The notes: generated from the sequence alone by a model not told the origin. 64,000 bases of DNA from Paenibacillus cremeus (GCF_007786445.1 NZ_VNJI01000004.1:62001-126000), one strand, 5' to 3'. Shown: positions 53,499 to 62,239, numbered from the stretch's first letter. Numbers and translations are program-made.

Positions 53499-53868
53499 TT
53501 TCATCACCTCTTTATTTACGTATACTTGGCACAGCTCCGAATTATAACAAGTATTTATAATTACTTCTTACCACCTCCAGAATAGTTACAAGATTTTATC
53601 AATTCAAAAACCAACAAAATCGCGGCCATCAAGTCACGATCCCATTATTAGTAGGGAAAATTCAGCCTTGGGATATTATAACCATTTCTTATAGGATATG
53701 AGAGGATCATGGAGCATTTTTCCATATCCTTGGTCTCACTCCCCGTCACGCCTGCTCAGCCCTTCTCAGCCCCAAATAAGCCCGGATACGACAATTCTCA
53801 ATTCTGGCCGCTTACGCTATAGTTCTTGGAAAGCTGCTCTATCCCACTCTGAGGAGGCGATTCAAGTT
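53499..53868. other. Divergent control region between glnHPQ and the aminomutase
   Basis: This 370-base gap holds no convincing gene. The right half (53698-53868) is an open frame joined to the aminomutase but without a ribosome site, so it is read as an mRNA leader. It contains CTCAGCCC repeated close together (about 53757-53771) and GGATATG/CATATCC that could pair. No recognised riboswitch or sigma-54 motif could be identified. Confidence 0.4.
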
Positions 53869-55035
53869 ATGGCACAACCGAAATATGTCACTAACGTTGA
53901 CAAGCTGACGCAAATACCGGAAGACGAGCGAAGCAAGTTGAAGAACATCACCGAAAAATTTGTTTTCCGTGTGAACGATTATTATCTGGGATTAATTGAT
54001 TGGGATGATCCGCACGATCCGATCCGCAAGCTAATCATTCCGAACAAGGGAGAGCTGGCCGAATATGGCCGATGGGACGCCTCTGACGAGGATACGAACT
54101 ACGTCGTTCCCGGCTGCCAGCACAAATACAGTAGCACCGCCTTGCTGATCGTATCTGAAGTCTGCGGGGCATACTGCCGCTACTGCTTCCGTAAACGGCT
54201 GTTCCGAAACGATGTCAAAGAAGCAATGTCCGATGTGGAGCCGGGGTTAGACTATATCAGCAAGCATCCGGAAATCAATAACGTACTGCTTACCGGCGGC
54301 GACTCCCTTATTCTGGCTACCTCCAAGCTGCGCATGATCGTTGAGAAGCTGAGGAGTATCGACCATGTGAAAATCATTCGATTCGGCTCCAAGCTTCCGG
54401 TGTTTAATCCGATGCGCATTTATGAAGATGAGGAGCTATTGGAGCTGATCCGGCAGTATTCCACGCCAGACAAGCGGATTTATGTGATGGCTCATATCAA
54501 CCATCCTCGGGAGATCACCGAAGAGGCCAAGCGCGGCTTTCAAGCGCTGCACGATGCCGGAGCGATCGTAGTTAATCAGACCCCGGTGCTCAAAGGAATC
54601 AACGATGATGCCAAGGTGCTTGCCGAGCTGCTGGATCGCTTATCCTGGGCCGGCGTGACGCCGTATTACTTCTTCGTTAACCGTCCGGTGGCCGGCAACC
54701 GTGATTTTGTTCTCACGCTGGAAGAGGTTTACCGTATTGTGGAGGAAGCGAAGGCCAGAACCTCCGGGCTAGGCAAGCGTGTTCGCTTGTCCATGAGCCA
54801 TACCTCGGGCAAAATTGAAATTTTAGCGATCGACCATGGGAAGGCTTACCTCAAGTACCATCAATCCCGTGACAACGAATACGGCAAGTTCATGATCCTG
54901 GATTGTCCGAAGGAGGCCGCCTGGTTCGACGATCTCCCTGGAAATGAGCAGTATTGGCAGAAGCCGCAGAAGAAAACATCCGACGTTGTTTCCGTCAACG
55001 AATTGTCAGATATGCCGGGCTTGATCGTTAAATAA
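53869..55035 (+). CDS. KamA-family radical SAM aminomutase with altered substrate site
   Basis: This radical SAM/PLP enzyme of 388 residues has the iron-sulfur motif CGAYCRYC (about residues 103-110), GGDSLI and the PLP lysine in SHTSGK near the C-terminal third. Clostridial lysine 2,3-aminomutase holds the lysine side chain with Asp293 and Asp330. By hand alignment these are Arg (in YYFFVNRPVAG) and Ser (in RLSMSHTSGK) here. The C-terminal zinc cysteines of that enzyme are absent. A non-lysine, possibly glutamate, substrate is inferred. ATG 53869 follows GGAGG. The glutamine synthetase follows by 23 bases. Confidence 0.85.
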   Translation: MAQPKYVTNVDKLTQIPEDERSKLKNITEKFVFRVNDYYLGLIDWDDPHDPIRKLIIPNKGELAEYGRWDASDEDTNYVVPGCQHKYSSTALLIVSEVCGAYCRYCFRKRLFRNDVKEAMSDVEPGLDYISKHPEINNVLLTGGDSLILATSKLRMIVEKLRSIDHVKIIRFGSKLPVFNPMRIYEDEELLELIRQYSTPDKRIYVMAHINHPREITEEAKRGFQALHDAGAIVVNQTPVLKGINDDAKVLAELLDRLSWAGVTPYYFFVNRPVAGNRDFVLTLEEVYRIVEEAKARTSGLGKRVRLSMSHTSGKIEILAIDHGKAYLKYHQSRDNEYGKFMILDCPKEAAWFDDLPGNEQYWQKPQKKTSDVVSVNELSDMPGLIVK

Positions 55036-55058
55036 ATCCACATGATGGAGGGATTCAT

Positions 55059-56417
55059 ATGACAATCACGCGGAATCTGCATGCCGAACTGGAAAAACGA
55101 GAGTCGATCAAGCTGAAGGTGAGAGAGCATCACATCGATTTTATCCGGCTGCAATTTACGGACCTCTTCGGGTTCGCCAAAAACATGACGATTCACACCG
55201 ATGAGCTGGATAAAGCGCTCAATGGACAGCTGATGTTTGACGGTTCTTCCATTGACGGTTTTGCTAGTGTTGCGGAGTCGGATATGTATCTTCGCCCGGA
55301 TTTGGATACCTTCCAGGTGTATTCCTGGAAGCCGAACGAAGCTGGCGTGGCACACGTCTATTGTGATATTTATGACGCGGACGGCCATCCGTTCGAGGGC
55401 TGCCCTCGCCATACGCTGAAAAGAGCGCTAAGAGAGGCGGAATTGCTGGGGTACCAATTGAATGTCGGCGTGGAAGGGGAATTCTTTTTATTCCATATGG
55501 ATGACAAGGGTGAGCCTGTCTTTCGTATTCAGGATCATGCCGGATATTTCGCCCTCTCCCCCGACGACCGGGGCGAAGAAGCTCGCCAAGAAATAATTAC
55601 CACCATGAAGAAGCTCGGTTATTCCATCGAGGCTTCCCATCATGAAGTCGCTTACGGGCAGCATGAAATTGATTTTAAGTACGATGAAGCTCTATCCTGC
55701 GCTGATAAATGGATGACCTTCAAACAGATCGTCAAAAGCATCGCCCACAAGCACGGGTTATATGCCTCGTTTATTCCGAAGCCCTTTGCCCGGCAAAATG
55801 GGAACGCGATGCATTGCAACCAGTCCTTGCAGGACCGGTACGGCCATAATGCCTTTTATGATCCGAATCAGCCATCCAAGCTGAGCACCATTACCAAACA
55901 TTACATCGGCGGATTATTGAAGTACGCGAAGGAAATTGCCGCTATCGCTAACCCGACCGTGAATTCCTATAAAAGACTTTTGCCCGGCTATGAGGCGCCC
56001 ACCAATATTGCTTGGTCCTGCAGCAACCGCTCCGCCTTGATCCGCATCCCCCACTCGCGCGGCCGAGGGACACGAATTGAACTCCGATGTCCCGATCCCA
56101 CGGCGAACATCTATCATGTATTTGCTGTGATGCTGCGGGCCGGTCTGGAGGGAATTAAGCAGCAAATCGAGCCGCCCGCGGAAGTGATGGGGAATACATA
56201 TCGGATGACTACCGAAGAGAAGGAACGGCTGCATATGGAAACCTATCCGAGAGATCTGCATACGGCTTTGCAGCATATGAAAGACAGTCCATTGGTAGAG
56301 CAGACGCTCGGCCCCCATGCCTATCAAACCTTCCTCGAGGCCAAGCAGCAGGAAGCCGATGAATACGCCGAAGCTGTGCACCGCTGGGAAATCGAGCGAT
56401 ACTTAAAGCGACATTAA
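55059..56417 (+). CDS. Glutamine synthetase-family enzyme, variant
   Basis: This ATP-dependent amide ligase has 452 residues. It keeps FDGSSIDGF, VGVEGEFFLF, EASHHEVAYGQHEIDF, VNSYKRLLPGYEAPTNIAWS, NRSALIRIP and GTRIELRCPDPTAN of the GlnA fold. The glutamate-binding loop NGSGMH of ordinary GlnA is NGNAMH here, and the usual FEGDPR is FEGCPR. It could be a true glutamine synthetase or one for an analogue such as beta-glutamate. GGAGGG lies 6 bases before the ATG. It is cotranscribed with the KamA-type enzyme. Confidence 0.88.
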   Translation: MTITRNLHAELEKRESIKLKVREHHIDFIRLQFTDLFGFAKNMTIHTDELDKALNGQLMFDGSSIDGFASVAESDMYLRPDLDTFQVYSWKPNEAGVAHVYCDIYDADGHPFEGCPRHTLKRALREAELLGYQLNVGVEGEFFLFHMDDKGEPVFRIQDHAGYFALSPDDRGEEARQEIITTMKKLGYSIEASHHEVAYGQHEIDFKYDEALSCADKWMTFKQIVKSIAHKHGLYASFIPKPFARQNGNAMHCNQSLQDRYGHNAFYDPNQPSKLSTITKHYIGGLLKYAKEIAAIANPTVNSYKRLLPGYEAPTNIAWSCSNRSALIRIPHSRGRGTRIELRCPDPTANIYHVFAVMLRAGLEGIKQQIEPPAEVMGNTYRMTTEEKERLHMETYPRDLHTALQHMKDSPLVEQTLGPHAYQTFLEAKQQEADEYAEAVHRWEIERYLKRH

Positions 56418-56423
56418 CAAGCA

Positions 56424-56448
56424 GGCTGCCGGTAACCCGGCAGCCTTT
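56424..56448 (+). terminator. Terminator of the aminomutase-glutamine synthetase pair
   Basis: GGCTGCCGG (56424-56432) pairs perfectly with CCGGCAGCC (56437-56445) over a 4-base TAAC loop, followed by TTTGCT. It lies 7 bases past the stop. Confidence 0.8.
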
Positions 56449-56555
56449 GCTATGCTCCAAATAATGCCAATACAAAGTTAAACCCACCTTCACACGAATG
56501 CTGCAACGAACGTTTTAAGCAAGCTATCTTAAAATTCAGTCAATTTGGAGGGAAT

Positions 56556-57092
56556 ATGAGGAAGAGAATCCTATCTTCTACCCTTGCAGCCATCTTGCTT
56601 TTTACGAATGTTAAGACAGCAAGCAGTGTAGAAGAAGTGCATTACACGACTACGCATGAAACGATATCGAGTGCTGCTCAAGAAGATGTGGTAACAACGC
56701 AATTTACTTTCCCGAGGACCGTTGCTGTAAAGACAGTAGAAGCAGAGCCCAAAGCTAAGCCTAAAATTACCTATGAAGAATATGGTACATTTTCGGTTAC
56801 AGCCTACACCTCTGGATACGAGTCCACTCAAAAGAAAAAGGGCGATCCAGGGTATGGAAGAACAGCGAGCGGCACCCTGGCCAAGGAAGGTCGAACTGCT
56901 GCTTGCCCGCGTTCCATCCCTTTTGGAGTGGAAATTTATATCCCCGAATTAAATCATACCTATGTTTGTGAGGATCGGGGCGGAGCCATCAAAGCGGGTC
57001 ATCTGGATCTTTATTTTGATAATCTGCAGGAGGCTAAGGATTTTGGAAGACAGCGATTGAGCATAAAAGCTAAGATTAATCATGATTTTTAA
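56556..57092 (+). CDS. Secreted 3D-domain protein
   Basis: This exported protein of 178 residues has a signal peptide (RKRILSSTLAAILLFTNVKTAS), a short linker and a C-terminal 3D domain (about 75-172) with the three conserved aspartates: DPGYG, CEDRGG and HLDLYF. SVTAYTSGYES and AACPRSIPFG are further signatures. The double-psi barrel is that of cell-wall muralytic proteins such as YocH. No LysM or G5 domain is attached, so the wall-targeting part is absent. GGAGG precedes the ATG. Confidence 0.9.
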   Translation: MRKRILSSTLAAILLFTNVKTASSVEEVHYTTTHETISSAAQEDVVTTQFTFPRTVAVKTVEAEPKAKPKITYEEYGTFSVTAYTSGYESTQKKKGDPGYGRTASGTLAKEGRTAACPRSIPFGVEIYIPELNHTYVCEDRGGAIKAGHLDLYFDNLQEAKDFGRQRLSIKAKINHDF

Positions 57093-58432
57093 ACACGCTT
57101 GAACCATCGCCTATCCAAATAGAAAGCAATCAGGCATGCTGCCAAACTAAGCAAAACAGGGACACCAAAAGCTTCAAAGGAGAACGGCTTGCCATCGAAG
57201 TGCAGAGTGGTCGCACGGTATTCCAAGCGCTTGGCGCCATATTGGGCGGTTAAGACGTCCTCTTGCTTGGCTAAATCCTCCAGCGGCGCATCGAAGATAA
57301 ATCGGTCAGCCGAGCCGCTGTGAATGAACTCAGGAGTCACGCTGCTTCCTTTTTCGTTCCATTGTTTGATTTGTTCCGCGGCTAAAGACTTCGCCTCCAC
57401 TCCCGGTACGAGCATCCGATCCAGCTTCGGCGCATTCGACATTGGATAACGAGTGACAAGGTTCAGATGATACTTCGTAACGATAGGCTGCTGAGCGTCT
57501 GAAATCGTGTATACCTTTGTTGTTCCGGAAGCGGCGTAGGTATCAAAAATCGTGGTAAGCGCGCCATCGTCCATTCCGTTGTATAACAATACGCCTGCGC
57601 TCTTTTTGTTCCATTGGAACGCTTGGTTCAACGTAAAGATCCATTCGGTTCGATCTATTTCATAAGGGTCCATCTTGGGATTCTTTACGAAAGGATAGGA
57701 AGGGTAATTCATCTCTTTCGCTATTTTCTCGGCCATAGGCTCGCCTAATTGCTGTGAGATCACATAGAGGACCGCATCGATGCCTGAAGTGAGAGCGGCC
57801 GAAGAGACGATATTACCGTCTGCGACATATCGCACATCCCGTCTCCAGTTGGTTTCAGGATACTTATCGATTTCATGATAGCCAAGACTTTTCCAGTCGG
57901 TCGTTGCTTCCTTCCCTTTTAATAACCCTGTGTCCGCCAAGTTCAACGCACCAGCGCAAATGCTTAACAGCTTCGTATCCGCATGCTTTTGAATCCATTC
58001 CCGGATCGGTTTATACTTGGCTTCGTCAACCATGGGCATGGCCGGGATCACAATCAAGTCGGGACTTTTTCCTAGTAACCGATCCAGCTCATCAAAAGAA
58101 TAATGCGCATTGAGATCCAGCCCGCCGGAGAGTGTCTTCATGTTTTTGTCTGGGGCAACGGCATATACGTTATAAGACTCGGTCATGGCGAACATTTCAT
58201 ACGGAACTATAAAATCGAACACTTCGGTCGTCGGATTGGATAAAAGCACAGCCACGGTAGGTTTTTTCGGATTATACTCAGGTACGCTCACGTTGTGTAA
58301 GACAGGCAGCGGGGTTTGCCGAGTCGGAAGCCAATAAGCATGATTGGATCGAATATACCCAAATGCACCAACGCCTCCGAAAAGGATAACGAACGACATA
58401 ACATAAACAATGACACGCAACAATAACTTCAT
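57089..58432 (-). CDS. Membrane-anchored DJ-1/PfpI-family protein with two domains
   Basis: This protein of about 447 residues has an N-terminal membrane segment (LLLRVIVYVMSFVILFGGVG), a DJ-1/PfpI domain at about 55-240 with the nucleophile elbow LSICAGALNLA, and a second, cysteine-free DJ-1-like domain at about 265-390. A C-terminal membrane segment (FGVPVLLSLAACLIAFYL) follows. The soluble part should face outside. Start ATG 58432 follows AAGGGAGAGG. A near copy of the two-component system's operator lies upstream, so it is probably its target. Function unknown. Confidence 0.8.
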   Translation of the reverse strand: MKLLLRVIVYVMSFVILFGGVGAFGYIRSNHAYWLPTRQTPLPVLHNVSVPEYNPKKPTVAVLLSNPTTEVFDFIVPYEMFAMTESYNVYAVAPDKNMKTLSGGLDLNAHYSFDELDRLLGKSPDLIVIPAMPMVDEAKYKPIREWIQKHADTKLLSICAGALNLADTGLLKGKEATTDWKSLGYHEIDKYPETNWRRDVRYVADGNIVSSAALTSGIDAVLYVISQQLGEPMAEKIAKEMNYPSYPFVKNPKMDPYEIDRTEWIFTLNQAFQWNKKSAGVLLYNGMDDGALTTIFDTYAASGTTKVYTISDAQQPIVTKYHLNLVTRYPMSNAPKLDRMLVPGVEAKSLAAEQIKQWNEKGSSVTPEFIHSGSADRFIFDAPLEDLAKQEDVLTAQYGAKRLEYRATTLHFDGKPFSFEAFGVPVLLSLAACLIAFYLDRRWFKRV

Positions 58433-58483
58433 ACTAGCCTCTCCCTTAATCCATATTTTTACATTTGAACTTTCCCTTGAGTA

Positions 58484-58517
58484 AAGATACCCCCGCTCTG
58501 TGAACTCAATATGAACT
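58484..58517 (-). promoter_or_regulatory. Activator site and promoter of the DJ-1-like gene
   Basis: The plus-strand sequence at 58496-58517 is CTCTGTGAAC-TC-AATATGAACT. It gives direct repeats GTTCAT and GTTCAC 11 bases apart on the minus strand, exactly 10 bases before a TATCTT -10 box (58484-58489). No -35 box is needed if an OmpR-type regulator binds here. Confidence 0.75.
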
Positions 58518-58542
58518 AGCATGAATCGCAAAAATAATAGGC

Positions 58543-58571
58543 AAAAAAAATACCGCCCACGCGGGGCGATA
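58543..58571 (-). terminator. Terminator of the two-component operon
   Basis: On the minus strand TATCGCCC pairs with GGGCGGTA (one G-U pair) over a 5-base loop and is followed by eight Ts. It separates the kinase from the DJ-1-like gene. Confidence 0.8.
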
Positions 58572-58589
58572 GTTATTCCTTAATCAAGC

Positions 58590-59942
58590 CTATTGGTTCT
58601 TACGGGGTAAGGTGACCGTAAACGCTGTTCCTATACCAAGATTGCTAGACACCTGAATTTCTCCCTGATGCAGATCTATGATTTGCTTGACGATGGACAA
58701 ACCTAGCCCATTTCCTTTGACAGAGCTGCTGCGGGCTTTATCCACTTTATGAAACGGCTCAAAAATATGGCTCCGTTCTTCTTCAGGAATTCCTATGCCA
58801 CTGTCAGTGACCGTGATGATATGGTGATGAGCCTTCTCCATCGATTGGATGCGTATCGTTCCTTGAGGCGCAGTGAATTTGATCGCGTTGTGCAGCAAGT
58901 TTATCCACACCTGATCCAGCTGATCCTTGTCCGCATGAACGGTGATGGCTTCCAGGTCCACATCCATATGAATTTCTTTTTCGGCCCATAAAGGCTCTAA
59001 TGTGATGACTACCTTCCGCAGCTGCTCGTCCAATCGGTATGCCGTTATTTTTAAAGGATGCTGCTCCTGCTGTAAATAAGATAGCTGCAGTAAATTTTGC
59101 CCTAAGCGGGACAACCGCTCGCTCTCCTCCTCGATAATCGTCAAATAACGCAGACGGCTCTCTTCGCTGAGCTTCTTGTGCTTTAACGCTTTCGTAAATC
59201 CTACAATGGAGGTTAAAGGCGATTGAATCTCATGTGAGACACTGGAAACAAAATCCTGCCGCATTTGATCCAGCTTCGCCAGCTCTTGGGCCATTTCATG
59301 ATAGCTGACGCTTAATTGACCAATTTCATCCCTACGATGTAGAGGAAGGCTCGCAGAATCGAAGGTTCCTTTGGCCATCCGCTTTGTGGCTGCCGTCAAC
59401 TGCACGATCGGATTGACGACATAGCGGGCGGCAATCAAGATCAGAAAGCTGCCAATAAACAAGATAAGAATATAGACCGCATGAACCCAAGGCATACTTG
59501 CCTGCTCTTGCTTAACCGTTTGCTGATCTAATGTGAGAAATAGAGCGTAGGAATCCCCCTTTACCACAAAAGGAACCCCAACCATGGGAAGCCCATTTGC
59601 ATAGAGATTGCGTGCAATGCTGCCATCAAGCACCTTCTTGATCGTACTCTGTTCCACATGCATGGGCTCGTTTTCTTTAAGCAGGGGCTTACCGGCTGTA
59701 TCGTAAAGCTGAATACTGTAAATCGAAAGGCCGGAGAAGCTTTGCACAAACGGTCCCACTTCCGCAGAGGGGTTCGACTGATAGGCTTCGATGATGTTTT
59801 TGCCATCTTTCAATAAAGCATCTTCTATAAACTGATTCTTCTGCCCTTGGAACATCCAGGTACTGACCATAAACGCGGCGAATAAGCTCAAGATCACAAT
59901 ACAGATAAAGACCAATACGACGCGGGTATACAGCGATTTAAT
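58590..59942 (-). CDS. Sensor histidine kinase, OmpR-system type, probable ATT start
   Basis: This kinase of 450 residues has a first membrane segment (VVLVFICIVILSLFAAFMV), an extracellular loop to about 155, a second segment (AVYILILFIGSFLILIAARYV), HAMP, the H-box SSVSHEIQSPLTSIVGF and the ATPase boxes NLLHNAIKF, DSGIGIPEE and GNGLGLSIV. The first usual start (TTG 59915) would cut the membrane segment and has no ribosome site. GGAGGTGG lies 6 bases before an in-frame ATT (59940-59942) overlapping the regulator stop, giving the expected KSLYTRVVLV N-terminus. Confidence 0.88.
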   Translation of the reverse strand: MKSLYTRVVLVFICIVILSLFAAFMVSTWMFQGQKNQFIEDALLKDGKNIIEAYQSNPSAEVGPFVQSFSGLSIYSIQLYDTAGKPLLKENEPMHVEQSTIKKVLDGSIARNLYANGLPMVGVPFVVKGDSYALFLTLDQQTVKQEQASMPWVHAVYILILFIGSFLILIAARYVVNPIVQLTAATKRMAKGTFDSASLPLHRRDEIGQLSVSYHEMAQELAKLDQMRQDFVSSVSHEIQSPLTSIVGFTKALKHKKLSEESRLRYLTIIEEESERLSRLGQNLLQLSYLQQEQHPLKITAYRLDEQLRKVVITLEPLWAEKEIHMDVDLEAITVHADKDQLDQVWINLLHNAIKFTAPQGTIRIQSMEKAHHHIITVTDSGIGIPEEERSHIFEPFHKVDKARSSSVKGNGLGLSIVKQIIDLHQGEIQVSSNLGIGTAFTVTLPRKNQ

Positions 59943-60618
59943 CCTGAGCCACCTCCAAACGGTAGCCTAGCCCCCGGATCGTCACGATCCGAAAATCCGA
60001 CTCGAGGTCAGCGAACCTCTCCCGAAGCCGCTTAATGTGAACATCCACGGTCCGATCATCGCCTTCATAGTCGAGCCCCCAGATCTGTTCAATCAAATGC
60101 TCCCTTGTAAATAACTGCCCGGGGTAACTGCCCAATTTGTACAGCAGCTCGAATTCTTTCATGGGAAGTGTCACGCTTGGTCCATGGCTGTAGCTCACCT
60201 GATACCGCTTACGGTCTAACGTAATGGTGCCTAGCCGGATTTCATTGGCTGTAGAGATGCGGTACCGCTTCAGCAAAGCCTTGACCCGAAGAACGAGCTC
60301 CACGGGGTCAAAGGGCTTCACCAAATAATCGTCCGTTCCCAGCTTAAACCCTTTGATCCGGTCCGTAGACTCCCCTTTCGCGGTAATCATCAAGATCGGC
60401 ATCTCACCGAATTCGCGGAGATTCTCGCATAACGCCCAGCCATCCATTTTCGGCATCATAATATCCAGAATGACAAGATCAACGATCTGATTCTCCGCGT
60501 AGTGCAGCGCATCTTCGCCATTGGTTTTTTCGATGACCTCAAAGCCTTCATCCTCCAAATACAACCGGACCAGCTCACGGATATGAGCATCATCATCGAC
60601 CAGCAATACCTTTGCCAA
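59938..60618 (-). CDS. Response regulator, OmpR/PhoB family
   Basis: This regulator of 226 residues has a receiver with DD at 9-10, phospho-acceptor D52 (LVILDIMMP) and lysine in DYLVKPFD. A winged-helix C-terminal domain follows (GSYPGQLFTREHLIEQIWG, DDRTVDVHIKRLRERF). It should bind the two near-identical operators above its own gene and above the DJ-1-like gene. TTG start with GGGAG ten bases upstream. The kinase gene overlaps its stop. Confidence 0.92.
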   Translation of the reverse strand: MAKVLLVDDDAHIRELVRLYLEDEGFEVIEKTNGEDALHYAENQIVDLVILDIMMPKMDGWALCENLREFGEMPILMITAKGESTDRIKGFKLGTDDYLVKPFDPVELVLRVKALLKRYRISTANEIRLGTITLDRKRYQVSYSHGPSVTLPMKEFELLYKLGSYPGQLFTREHLIEQIWGLDYEGDDRTVDVHIKRLRERFADLESDFRIVTIRGLGYRLEVAQD

Positions 60619-60653
60619 GTTTATTTCACTCCCTTGTTGCTCCGACTACCCTT

Positions 60654-60687
60654 AATATAAAATGTCTCTGTGAACATAATATGAACT
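60654..60687 (-). promoter_or_regulatory. Autoregulatory site and promoter of the two-component operon
   Basis: The plus-strand sequence at 60666-60687 is CTCTGTGAAC-AT-AATATGAACT, 20 of 22 bases identical to the site above the DJ-1-like gene. It has the same 11-base repeat spacing and the same 10-base gap to a -10 box (TATATT, 60654-60659). Confidence 0.75.
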
Positions 60688-60692
60688 GTAAC

Positions 60693-60714
60693 CAAAATCC
60701 ACCAGATTAGGTGG
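60693..60714 (-). terminator. Weak terminator of the hybrid-kinase remnant
   Basis: CCACC and GGTGG pair over a 6-base loop on the minus strand, followed by ATTTTGG. The stop codon of the remnant falls in the hairpin. Confidence 0.4.
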
Positions 60715-61911
60715 TAGCTTTTTGATGTTCATTTAGATAATAATCCAATGTTACTAAAACCTCCATAAAGCTTTCATTAAGTTCAATTAATATGGATTCG
60801 AACGAGGATTCGTTGTAATGAACTAAGGCGTGTTCAAGCCTCGCTAAGACCTTTACAAGTCTTTTCGCATCGGTATTAGAAGCTGCTCCCTTCAGTGTAT
60901 GCGTCAAAAAGCGAGCTTGGTCCCTGTCCCCCCCGCTGGCCGCCTCCCGAATCTCCTCAATCGTAGCGAAATGGTTCGCTTTGAACTTTTGCATCAGCAG
61001 CATAACTAGAGCCTGGTTGTTGCCCAGCCGGGCCAGCGTCTCTTCCACCTGCAGCACTGGAAGGCTAACGCTCGGCTGAGCAGCGGCAGCCGTTTGCTGA
61101 TACCCTTTCAGCATGGAGCCTTGAATGACGCGCTGCAGTACACTGAACAGCTCCACCGGTTCAAATGGCTTGGAAATATAGGCGTTCATGCCGACCTTCA
61201 CCACCTGCTCCTTAACCCCTTTCATCGCATCGGCAGTCATGGCAATGATCGGCGTATCGATTCCGTTGCTCAGCTCGCGAATTCGGGTAGTCGCCTCGTA
61301 CCCGTCCATCTCCGGCATTTGCAAATCCATGAGGATCGCGTCATATTTCATGCGTCTAACCTATTCGACGGCTTTCATCCCATTGTCCGCTATGTCAATC
61401 CGCATGCCCATATCCATCAGAATCGCTTTGGCCACTTCTTGATTGATTTCATTATCTTCAACTAATAAAATGCTGGCATGCCTGAGGCCGATAAATTTCT
61501 CCGTCTGGCTGATCGGATAATAGATGATCTTTTCAATCACGGTGGCTTGAACCATCTCCTGCATCTGGGGCTCATGATAAGCGCTGACCAGCACAAGCAC
61601 TTGCGTGGGAGCGGAAAATTCAAGCTTGATTTTGGCCGCGAGCTGGAACGGATCCTCCAACCTGCAAGCTCCAATCGACAAGCACAAGATCGTAGCGCTG
61701 ATTCGGATAACTGGATTCGAATACCTCGGCTTCGGTCGCCGCGACATTCACAATGAATCCAAACTGCTCCAGCTGATTTTTCAACACCATCTGCATTTCT
61801 GGATTGTTGAAATTCGCATCCTTCACACCGCCGCACACATAATTGAAACCGCTTCAATTTCATTTGTCGAAAAGAGTCCCGAGCTGCCTTAATAACAATC
61901 ATGTTGAACAT
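60707..61911 (-). pseudogene. Decayed C-terminal part of a hybrid sensor kinase (receiver-receiver-Hpt)
   Basis: Three frame pieces line up. A degenerate receiver (YDLVLVDWSL, about 61640-61838) shifts frame near 61650. The next piece carries the start of a second receiver (ASILLVEDNEINQEVAKAIL, 61361-61747) and ends in an in-frame TAG at 61361-61363. The same frame continues at once as MKYDAILMDLQMPEMDGYEA with the rest of that receiver, then an Hpt domain (THTLKGAASN) to 60707. The sensor and kinase parts are absent. The last piece could still be translated from ATG 61351 as a half-receiver plus Hpt. Confidence 0.8.
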
Positions 61912-62086
61912 TAATGTATAATACTGATAAAGAAATAATATATAACTTCTAGTCTATAGGAGGATTACTTTTGGAAGCTCCTGATCGGAGCCTATCCGAG
62001 GAAGTACATTCGTGCTTTAGCGGTAGCTTTTCTTGAAATACTAGACTTCTTTAGCTTCGCTCAAAACTTATAAAGTCTAGTATTAT

Positions 62087-62109
62087 AAGAAAACCGTCCT
62101 TGCGGACGG
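62087..62109 (-). terminator. Terminator on the minus strand
   Basis: CCGTCC-TTGC-GGACGG is a perfect 6-bp hairpin, followed on the minus strand by TTTTCTTATAAT. It would end transcripts coming from the exporter gene 300 bases upstream or from a small gene in between. Confidence 0.65.
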
Positions 62110-62239
62110 CCTCTGGCGATTGAATTCAGTTTGGCGAGTGGGAGGGCAGCAAGGTGGGCTTGGTTTGAACACAAGATTCAAAGGGCAACCGCTGACGCTT
62201 CTCCGCTCCACCTTCCCGCCGTTTCTGTTCAACTTTGGA

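Noticed and set aside
53520..53545. Sigma-54 promoter suggested by TTGGCAC
   Set aside because: No TTGC element at the required distance follows.
53698..53868. N-terminal extension of the KamA-type protein from ATG 53698
   Set aside because: The 57 extra residues are Ser/Pro-rich with no family match and no ribosome site; ATG 53869 has GGAGG upstream and gives the expected N-terminus.
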